From: an uncultured Bacilli bacterium
GTDB lineage: Bacteria > Bacillota_I > Bacilli_A > RF39 > UBA660
Direction: 5' to 3'
Length of the DNA: 20,354 nucleotides
Assembly: GCA_947628725.1 (NCBI GenBank)
Contig: CANRAQ010000013.1
Location: 1 to 20,354 of the forward strand
The position numbers and the translations under genes are program-made. How positions within the stretch are numbered: the first letter of the stretch is position 1; each line of letters opens with the position of its first letter. Positions 14,230 through 20,354 of this stretch are shown piece by piece. The notes under the pieces are model-generated. The model ran no database searches. It had not been told where the DNA came from and was given only the letters and a program-made list of their open reading frames with translations.

Positions 14230-14340
14230 ATGACCAGTGATGAGATAATTAATTTGATTAAAATAAAAAAGGGCAGTTATTATTGCCCACGATTAAATAA
14301 AATAAGATACACTTTATCTTGTCATGTTGATATCATCTAA
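14230..14340 (+). CDS. Possible 36-residue Cys-containing peptide
   Basis: The frame runs from the ATG at 14230 to TAA at 14338 and is preceded by GAGGT 5 bases upstream and a good promoter. The peptide begins MTSDEIINLIKIKKGSYYCP and has two cysteines and a basic middle. T-S-D-E-I followed later by G-S-x-x-C-P loosely echoes the T-D-D-E-L ... G-G-S ... C-P of the double-glycine peptide, so it may be a divergent partner, but its leader lacks the double glycine. Against it: a minus-strand terminator hairpin lies within it (14271-14288), which could explain part of the sequence. I do not recognise it. Confidence 0.35.
   Translation: MTSDEIINLIKIKKGSYYCPRLNKIRYTLSCHVDII
14261..14288 (-). terminator. 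Minus-strand intrinsic terminator in the accessory spacer
   Basis: Read on the minus strand: GGGCA, an 8-base loop, TGCCC, then TTTTTTATTT. The GC-rich stem stands out in this AT-rich sequence, and the T run follows only on the minus strand. It lies about 50 bases after the end of the minus-strand fragment at 14337-14576 and would have been its terminator. Confidence 0.6.
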
Positions 14341-14576
14341 AATACATCTACCATTCTATAATTTATTTTGATTTGCACTCTTTGATTAAGAATTTCAGTT
14401 AAAAATTGTTGTACCTGTTCTTGAGAAAAATATTTAATACCAACTGCACTTAAAGATGCTTCTAACTCATCTAATTGCCTAGTTAATGTTTCAAATTGTG
14501 CAGGGTCTATTGTACCCACTTTATTAATGACATCATATTTTTGCGTATTTTTATAAATAAACAAAATAATTTTGAC
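14337..14576 (-). pseudogene. Remnant of the 3' end of a larger gene, family unknown
   Basis: The minus-strand frame is open from the stop at 14579-14577 down to TAG at 14339-14337 (79 codons), but it has no ATG in its first two thirds, no ribosome binding site at the possible TTG (14564) or GTG starts, and no promoter. The protein text nevertheless looks like real coding sequence: a helical stretch TIDPAQFETLTRQLDELEA, then SQEQVQQFLTEILNQRV and a short beta end. This pattern resembles the C-terminal ends of recombinases, but that is a guess. A terminator follows on the same strand. I read it as a decayed gene left by an insertion or replacement; a short TTG-started protein is the alternative. 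Confidence 0.4.
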
Positions 14577-14648
14577 TTAAAATGTAAAATTAATATACGA
14601 TAATATAATATGAACATCATATTTATAAAATGATATTATATGTATTCC

Positions 14649-14677
14649 TTGCAAAAAAATAATTATTATGATACAAT
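14649..14677 (+). promoter_or_regulatory. Promoter of the Wadjet operon
   Basis: TTGCAA at 14649-14654, a 17-base spacer and TACAAT at 14672-14677 with extended TGA (TGATACAAT). The predicted start near 14684 gives a short leader with AAGGAG at 14693-14698. An AT-only dyad (14603-14611 with 14633-14641) lies just upstream. No other promoter is obvious before the window end. Confidence 0.75.
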
Positions 14678-14706
14678 AGCGCCAACTTATTAAAGGAGTT
14701 GGTTTT

Positions 14707-16086
14707 ATGCTTCATTTATTTGAGATAGTTCCATCTAGATTCTTTAGCATACTATCATCACCATCAAGAGATATTTATGCCAATATTTTATTTTATATTT
14801 ATTACAAACTTGAAGAAAATAATAGTTATACATTGCTTAAAGAAGACTTTATAAATATAGTCGAAGAATATTTAAATAAATTCAGCAATCAAGATATTGT
14901 TATTGACAATGAATTTGAATTAAAAGGTTCTAGAGATAAATCTAATTATATTTTTAGAAACTTAAAACAGTGTGGATGGATTGATACTGAATATGGTAAG
15001 GATCAACAACAATATGTAAATTTGGAAGATTATGCAATTACCTTTTTAAATGTATTTTCAGAGTTTGAAGCTAATAATAATTTAGAACTTAGTAGTTATA
15101 TATATAGAATGTATCAAGGGTTATATAAAATAGAATATGATAGAGCGTATTTAACAATTAAAGATACTATAAATCAATCTGAAAGTTTAATAAAAAGATT
15201 GAGTAGTTTGAATTCAAATGTAAAAAAATATATTAAGCGTATAACTAAATTGGATAAAGCTGAAAAAAAAGACCAATTACAAGAAATTTTGAATCAATTA
15301 CTTGGGGAATATAAAGAAAAAATAATTGATAATGCCTACTATTATATGAAAGCAAACGATAATCCAAATAAATATAAATCTAAATTCATTCAAGCATGTA
15401 ATCGTATTGAAAATGAGAATATATATAGTGATGCTATAGTTGAACAAATAATGAAAGAAGATAATATAAAAGAAAAAGATAGTGCTGAAGAAATTTTTTA
15501 TGAATATATGTCAAAAATAAAGAGAAATTTTGATAGAATAATAGATATTGTAGACGAAATAGATAATAAAAATGCTAAATACATAAGTGTAGCTATTGAG
15601 AGAATAAAAATGCTTATGAATAATGATTCCAATCTAGAAGGACAGTTAATAGAAATATTAAAAAACTATATTTTATTAGGACAAGAAAATATAGAATTTT
15701 CTTTATACGATACTAAAAATATAGTTCCAAATTCATTATATTCTCCAAGAGTAGTTAATAAAGTAGAAGAAGTTGCTTTTAAAGAACCTCCAAAGCGAGA
15801 TGAATCTTTAGAACAAGAACTTTTAAAGCAGTTATCCGTAAATGTTCAATTTGGTAAAAAGGCCATAACAAAATATATTAACAAAAAATTATCCATTAAT
15901 GATAAATTAACAATACACGATTTTAATGTTGAAAATAAAGATGAATTTATAAAATTAATACTAGCCTTTGTTTATTCTATTGAAAGTATTTGTGATTATA
16001 AAGTAAAATGGGAAAATGACTACGATGTAATAGGTAAAGTAAGAGTACCAAAGTTTACTATTGAAAGAGGTGATAAAAGTGAATAA
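14707..16086 (+). CDS. jetA: Wadjet anti-plasmid system protein JetA
   Basis: This is a 459-residue soluble protein and the first gene of a four-gene operon. The N-terminus, LFEIVPSRFFSILSSPSRDIYANILFYIY, followed by an alpha-helical and winged-helix-like region to about residue 120 (YIFRNLKQCGWIDTEYG), resembles the JetA type known as DUF5716 rather than the DUF3375 type, which suggests a type II-like system. A long helical middle (about 150-330) is followed by a second compact domain (LLKQLSVNVQFGKKAITKYINKKL). In Wadjet complexes JetA is the kleisin-like subunit linking the SMC-type JetC heads, like MukF. AAGGAG lies 8 bases before the ATG. The last 8 bases overlap jetB. The role is assigned from context and family resemblance. 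Confidence 0.82.
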   Translation: MLHLFEIVPSRFFSILSSPSRDIYANILFYIYYKLEENNSYTLLKEDFINIVEEYLNKFSNQDIVIDNEFELKGSRDKSNYIFRNLKQCGWIDTEYGKDQQQYVNLEDYAITFLNVFSEFEANNNLELSSYIYRMYQGLYKIEYDRAYLTIKDTINQSESLIKRLSSLNSNVKKYIKRITKLDKAEKKDQLQEILNQLLGEYKEKIIDNAYYYMKANDNPNKYKSKFIQACNRIENENIYSDAIVEQIMKEDNIKEKDSAEEIFYEYMSKIKRNFDRIIDIVDEIDNKNAKYISVAIERIKMLMNNDSNLEGQLIEILKNYILLGQENIEFSLYDTKNIVPNSLYSPRVVNKVEEVAFKEPPKRDESLEQELLKQLSVNVQFGKKAITKYINKKLSINDKLTIHDFNVENKDEFIKLILAFVYSIESICDYKVKWENDYDVIGKVRVPKFTIERGDKSE

Positions 16087-16717
16087 TATTTTAGCCAAAT
16101 TTAATGAGGAATATCAAAAATTAAGTGAAAAAGAAATAGAAAAATTTCAAGTTCTTGTAAATAAATTAATAAATTTCAATTATTTAACCGCAAATAAAGA
16201 TGAAGATAAATCTGACTATTACTTTATAGTCTCACATTTTGATTGCTTTAGCTCATATTTTATTTTAGGTGGAAGGCATCTAGAACTATATAAATTGCAG
16301 AGAACTTTAGTATTATCTAGTGAATATTCTTTAAAATTATCACTAAACAAAATTAATAGTATTATATTACTAATTTTAAGATTATTATATCATCAAAAAA
16401 TACACGATATATCATTAGAAAATAAAGTTATAATATCTATAGGCGATATTCAAGAAAAGTGTGAGCAGTTATTAATTTCATCTAGTGAAAGATTTAAAAT
16501 TACAGAACTTACAGAAAGTTTAAGGGTATTTAAAAAGTATAATATAATAAATTTTAAAGGAAATGATTTTCAAAAAGATGATACATTAATTGAAATATAT
16601 CCAACAATTCAATATGCAGTAGGAATAAACGATATAAATGATATTATAGAAAAAATCAAAACTTATAAAGAAAAGAGTGAAGAGAATGAAGAAATTGACG
16701 AAGATAAAATTAATTAA
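16079..16717 (+). CDS. jetB: Wadjet anti-plasmid system protein JetB (DUF4194-like)
   Basis: I choose the GTG at 16079 (212 residues), not the in-frame TTG at 16061, because AGAGGTGAT lies just before it and it overlaps the jetA stop by 8 bases (GTGAATAA). The protein is mixed helix and strand: a winged-helix-like part (FQVLVNKLINFNYLTANKDEDKSDYYFIVSHF), then LKLSLNKINSIILLILRLLYHQK, which is typical of DUF4194/MukE-like proteins, and a second winged helix (LTESLRVFKKYNIINFKGNDF). The acidic tail EKSEENEEIDEDK overlaps the start of jetC. In Wadjet complexes JetB acts as the MukE-like KITE subunit bound to JetA. The assignment rests largely on order and size. Confidence 0.82.
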   Translation: MNNILAKFNEEYQKLSEKEIEKFQVLVNKLINFNYLTANKDEDKSDYYFIVSHFDCFSSYFILGGRHLELYKLQRTLVLSSEYSLKLSLNKINSIILLILRLLYHQKIHDISLENKVIISIGDIQEKCEQLLISSSERFKITELTESLRVFKKYNIINFKGNDFQKDDTLIEIYPTIQYAVGINDINDIIEKIKTYKEKSEENEEIDEDKIN

Positions 16718-19700
16718 TTGGTATACATTTCAAAATGAAACAATCGAGATAAAAGGCAATTCCTTAGTAACAGGAATAAACGGTAGTGGGAAGTCAACTT
16801 TACTTGATGCAATTCAATATATATTAACAGGTGGTAAGCCAAAATTTAATAAAGCAGCAGGGGATGGGAGCAAAAGAACATTAGAAACATATGTAAAAGG
16901 AAAACTTGGTTTAAATAATAAGGAATATTTAAGATCTGGAGATGTTACTGCATATATAGCTCTTGAATTTTATGATGAACTTAACAAAAGTTTTGATGTA
17001 GTAGGAGCTGTTATTGAATTTGTAAAAACAAATTCAAGATTCAATAGAAGTTTTTTTAAAATATCTAATAGTATCATAGATGATTCAATATTTATTCAAA
17101 GTAATGCTCCCAAAACAATTAATAAGTTTAAGCAAAATAGTGAAATAAAATTTTTCGATACAATTTCAGAAATACAATCTATGTTATCATCAACTTTAGG
17201 AATATATCATGAAAAATATTCAGAGCTATTAACTAAAGCACTCGCATTTAAACCTATTGAAGATGTTAATGAATTTGTAAATACTTTTTTATTAACTGAA
17301 GATAATGTTTCTCTCGAAAATTTACAAAGCAATGTTGAACATTTTAGACAATTGCAAGATATAATAGAAAAAGAAGAAGAAAAAATTGTGAAGCTAGAAC
17401 AGATAGAGAGTTCATATAAAGATTATGATGAAAAGATAAATGAAATAAATAAAAATCAAATTTTATTAGATAAAATAAATTTATTAAAAGTTATTAATGA
17501 AATAAAAAATAGTGAAAGTCAGATAAATAAATTAAAAAGTGATGTTGAATTAATTAATCAAACAATTAATAATTTAGATGAGCGTAGGGATGAAATTAAA
17601 GATAAAATTTTAGAATATAATATAAGTTTAAAGGATAATAACGAATATAATTTATATGAAAATTGGAAAAATACGCAAGAAAAATTATCAACGGAAATAA
17701 AAACTTTAAAAAATAAAGTGGATAATTTTAATAATACATTAATTAAAGAAAAAGAAATGCTTGATAGTTTTGCATGGTCTAAAGATTTAGGTAAAATAGA
17801 TGTTAATAGTAATATCGCTAATATAAATGAAATATTAAATAAGTGTGTGTTAAAATTAAATGATGAAAAAACAGATTTATGTAATAAACAGGCTACTAAT
17901 TGTAGAAATATAAAAATTTTAGAAAAAAAATTAAAAGATATAAAAGATAAACTATCTTTATTATCTCAAAAAAAACTTCCTTATTTTAATAAAAGTGTTA
18001 CTGTATTACAAGAAATAATAAAAAAATCATTAAAAGAGAAATACGGTAAAAATATTGAAATAAGACCTCTTTGTGAGTATATTGATATAACAGAAGAAAA
18101 GTGGCGAAATTCAATTGAAGGATATTTAAATACTCAGCGATTTGATTTAATTATTGATCCAAAATATTTTGATGAAGCACTTAGAATATATGAGCAGGAA
18201 AAACAACAAAATGAAATATATGGTGTAGGGCTAGTTAATACTGGTAAACTTGAAGAAGTTAATGTCAAAGAAAATAGCTTAGCTTCATACATTACATCTG
18301 ACAATATTTATGCTCTTAGATATGCAAAATATTTATTAAATCGTGTAATTTGCTGTGAAAGTGTTGATGATTTAAAAAATTATCCACAAGCGATAACTGC
18401 AACTTGTATGTTATACAAAAATTATACTGCTAGACAAATTAATCCAGACACATACAATTATTACTATATAGGACAAAAAGCATTAGAACAACAATTAATC
18501 AAATACGAAGAAGAAAGGGCTAATTGTGAGTTTAATTATAATGAGACTATTGCGATTAATAATGTAATAAATAAACATTTAACTAAAATAGATAGCTCTG
18601 CATTAGATAATTTAATTAAAATGTTACCAAGTATTCAGGATTATAATTCTAAAAAATTAGAATATCAAAAGAATGAAGAATATGTATCATCTTTAAAAGT
18701 TTCTGGATTTATAAGCAATGCTATGGAGCAAAAAAAAGACTTAGAAATCGAATTAGAAAAAATAAATAACGAGCGTAAAAACGCAGATAATCAAAAAATA
18801 GATATAATAAGTAATATAAAAAATATTGAAAATAAATTAAATGACTTATTAGAAGAAAAAAACAAATTAAATGAAGTAGATAATAAATTTGACTCAAGCT
18901 TTAAAGATTTAAATGGCATTAAAGAAGCTGATGTATTAAAACATATTAAGCAAATTGAAGAACAACGTAGAATAATACAAAATAAAATTTTAATGCTTGA
19001 AGGAGAATATAATAATAAATTCCAATTTGATCAAATACCTTCTATTGATAATGTTAATTATTATTTACAAGAATTGTATAATATACGAGAAACAGATATG
19101 AAAAAACATAAATCAAATAGTTTGGAATTTCAAGAAAAATGTCAGATTAGTTTTAGAGAAGATTTTATAAGCAAATTAAAAAATAAAATTATGGATGCGC
19201 AAGATCAGTTAAAACATTTGAATAGGTCTTTAAAAGATAAAACTTTTGGTAGAGACACTTACGAATTTGTTTGTACTTGTAGTGAAGATTTGGAATTAGC
19301 AAAATATTATAAAATTATAATGAGTGGTGATAATTATCAAATAAATTCATTATTTGAGTCAAATCTAAATTTAGAAGACAAAGATACTATGGATGAACTT
19401 TTTAATAAAATTACTTCATCTAATACAAAAGAAAATGCGTTAAAGACAATAAATGAATATACTGATTATCGCAAATATATGTCTTATGATATTAAAATTA
19501 CAAATGAAAATGGTGATGTTTATTATTTTTCCAAAGTTTCAAAGGAAAAAAGTGGTGGAGAAAAGCAAACACCATTCTATGTAATTATAGCTGCTTGTTT
19601 TGAACAATTGTTAAAGTCAGCCAAAAAGGGAAGCTCTGTAGGATGCTTTGTAATGTTTGATGAAGCATTTAATACAATGGATGAATCAAGAATTGAGGCT

Positions 19701-19868
19701 ATGATGGAATTTTATAATAATCTACATATACAATTAATGATTGTTGTACCACCACAAAGAATTACTACTATTTTTCCATATGTAAATACTAGCTTACTTG
19801 TTATGAAACAACATGATGATTCATATGTTAAATCTATAACAAAGGAAGAAATAGAATTATATGAGTAA
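16686..19868 (+). CDS. jetC: Wadjet SMC-like ATPase JetC
   Basis: From the ATG at 16686 the protein has 1060 residues; a GTG at 16677 is a possible alternative. It is an SMC/MukB-like ABC ATPase. Walker A is GINGSGKST (30-38), followed by LLDAIQYILTGG. Two long coiled-coil arms (about 210-440 and 620-860) flank a hinge-like globular middle (about 460-610, ITEEKWRNSIEGYLNTQRFD). The C-terminal head has the signature motif KSGGEKQ (955-961), Walker B VMFDEA (Asp992, Glu993) and the D-loop NTMD. The catalytic set is complete. In Wadjet, JetC with JetA and JetB extrudes DNA loops and senses small circular DNA. The gene overlaps the end of jetB by 32 bases and jetD by 8. Confidence 0.92.
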   Translation: MKKLTKIKLINWYTFQNETIEIKGNSLVTGINGSGKSTLLDAIQYILTGGKPKFNKAAGDGSKRTLETYVKGKLGLNNKEYLRSGDVTAYIALEFYDELNKSFDVVGAVIEFVKTNSRFNRSFFKISNSIIDDSIFIQSNAPKTINKFKQNSEIKFFDTISEIQSMLSSTLGIYHEKYSELLTKALAFKPIEDVNEFVNTFLLTEDNVSLENLQSNVEHFRQLQDIIEKEEEKIVKLEQIESSYKDYDEKINEINKNQILLDKINLLKVINEIKNSESQINKLKSDVELINQTINNLDERRDEIKDKILEYNISLKDNNEYNLYENWKNTQEKLSTEIKTLKNKVDNFNNTLIKEKEMLDSFAWSKDLGKIDVNSNIANINEILNKCVLKLNDEKTDLCNKQATNCRNIKILEKKLKDIKDKLSLLSQKKLPYFNKSVTVLQEIIKKSLKEKYGKNIEIRPLCEYIDITEEKWRNSIEGYLNTQRFDLIIDPKYFDEALRIYEQEKQQNEIYGVGLVNTGKLEEVNVKENSLASYITSDNIYALRYAKYLLNRVICCESVDDLKNYPQAITATCMLYKNYTARQINPDTYNYYYIGQKALEQQLIKYEEERANCEFNYNETIAINNVINKHLTKIDSSALDNLIKMLPSIQDYNSKKLEYQKNEEYVSSLKVSGFISNAMEQKKDLEIELEKINNERKNADNQKIDIISNIKNIENKLNDLLEEKNKLNEVDNKFDSSFKDLNGIKEADVLKHIKQIEEQRRIIQNKILMLEGEYNNKFQFDQIPSIDNVNYYLQELYNIRETDMKKHKSNSLEFQEKCQISFREDFISKLKNKIMDAQDQLKHLNRSLKDKTFGRDTYEFVCTCSEDLELAKYYKIIMSGDNYQINSLFESNLNLEDKDTMDELFNKITSSNTKENALKTINEYTDYRKYMSYDIKITNENGDVYYFSKVSKEKSGGEKQTPFYVIIAACFEQLLKSAKKGSSVGCFVMFDEAFNTMDESRIEAMMEFYNNLHIQLMIVVPPQRITTIFPYVNTSLLVMKQHDDSYVKSITKEEIELYE

Positions 19869-20354
19869 TAAATACGAAGAATATATTTTAAAAAAATTAT
19901 TAGATAAATATAATAAAAGCATACTATCTAAAAGAGAAAGCAGTAGAAATATAAAAATATCTATGCCATTTGATTCAAAAAATATGAGAGATTATGTGTC
20001 AAGTGATAGTTATTTATATATTGATGCAATAAATGAAGCTATTGATAACTTAGTTAACAAAAATTTTATTAGTGTGGAAAAAGATAAGTATTATAATTAC
20101 ATAGAAAAGGTAACTTTAAACATAGAAAATTTGAAGAATATATATAAATATTTGAATTTAGATTCTTTTGAAGACGAAATGTCTAAAATAAATTCTGTGA
20201 TAAGTGAGTATTATGGCAAATGTGAGTTAGTTAATTGGTTTTGTAATTGGGTTACAGAAATGTGCAATTCACATCATTCTACAAAAAAATATTTTTCAAC
20301 TGTTGAAGAGTTAAGAGAGATTCTATTTATATTATACAAGGTAGAAAACCAAAA
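19861..20354 (+). CDS. jetD: Wadjet nuclease subunit JetD, N-terminal part only
   Basis: The ATG at 19861 overlaps the jetC stop by 8 bases (ATGAGTAA), the same arrangement as jetA-jetB, with AAGGAAG 12 bases upstream. The frame stays open for 164 codons to the window end. The start, NKYEEYILKKLLDKYNKS, then a Lys/Ser-rich stretch and INEAIDNLVNKNFISVEKDKYYN, fits the N-terminal winged-helix and arm region of JetD proteins. The catalytic Toprim (DUF2220) domain, which cuts the captured plasmid, would lie beyond the window, so I cannot say whether it is intact. The call depends on position and overlap with jetC. Confidence 0.78.
   Translation, partial: MSNKYEEYILKKLLDKYNKSILSKRESSRNIKISMPFDSKNMRDYVSSDSYLYIDAINEAIDNLVNKNFISVEKDKYYNYIEKVTLNIENLKNIYKYLNLDSFEDEMSKINSVISEYYGKCELVNWFCNWVTEMCNSHHSTKKYFSTVEELREILFILYKVENQ

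Noticed and set aside
14572..14601. Second promoter for jetA (TTGACT, 18 bases, TACGAT)
   Set aside because: The -35 is good but the -10 is poor and the site lies over 100 bases from jetA. The nearer extended -10 promoter is much stronger. It may still contribute weakly.
14603..14641. AT-only dyad upstream of the Wadjet promoter as an operator
   Set aside because: All 9 pairs are A-T in an AT-rich spacer, the arms are far apart, and it matches no regulator site that I know.

Overview
The window is about 25% GC by eye and reads as the chromosome of an AT-rich, Gram-positive-type Bacillota, probably an uncultured gut lineage on the Bacilli/Clostridia/Mollicutes-like side. Evidence for this is the extreme AT codon bias, AGGAGG-type ribosome binding sites, the rplM-rpsI pair behind an L13-leader-like 5' UTR, YokE-type PH and CPBP proteins, and TGG (not TGA) for tryptophan. 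All 15 complete main genes end in TAA (13) or TAG (2). I cannot name a genus.

Layout. Positions 1-560 (minus) hold the 5' part of a transglutaminase-like cysteine enzyme, divergent from a 1493-residue membrane-anchored surface protein (708-5189) built of about 5.5 repeats of about 218 residues. Two further envelope or unknown genes follow, an anchored tandem thioredoxin (5280-6131) and a membrane-anchored unknown protein (6619-7806), with a small PH-domain protein between them (6150-6590). A housekeeping block follows: trpS with a Thermotoga-like iron-sulphur cysteine motif, rplM-rpsI, a GDPD phosphodiesterase that looks leaderless, an rRNA-type methyltransferase overlapping an RluA pseudouridine synthase, and a CDF zinc-type exporter with a natural five-histidine tail.

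From 13352 the window becomes accessory. A CPBP intramembrane protease runs convergently into a 41-codon minus-strand gene (13989-14114). That small gene has a near-consensus ribosome binding site, a textbook double-glycine leader (LTDDELASINGG) and its own intrinsic terminator, so it looks like a bacteriocin or signalling peptide precursor; the CPBP protein is a natural immunity or processing candidate. Next come a possible second small Cys-containing peptide, a minus-strand terminator, and what looks like the 3' remnant of a larger gene.

From 14649 to the window end lies a Wadjet-type plasmid-defence operon, jetA-jetB-jetC-jetD. It has one good extended -10 promoter and overlapping genes; jetD is cut by the window edge. 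JetABC form an SMC-like, MukBEF-related loop-extruding complex and JetD is the nuclease subunit. The peptide/CPBP pair and Wadjet together make 13.3-20.35 kb look like a competition and defence island next to core genes.
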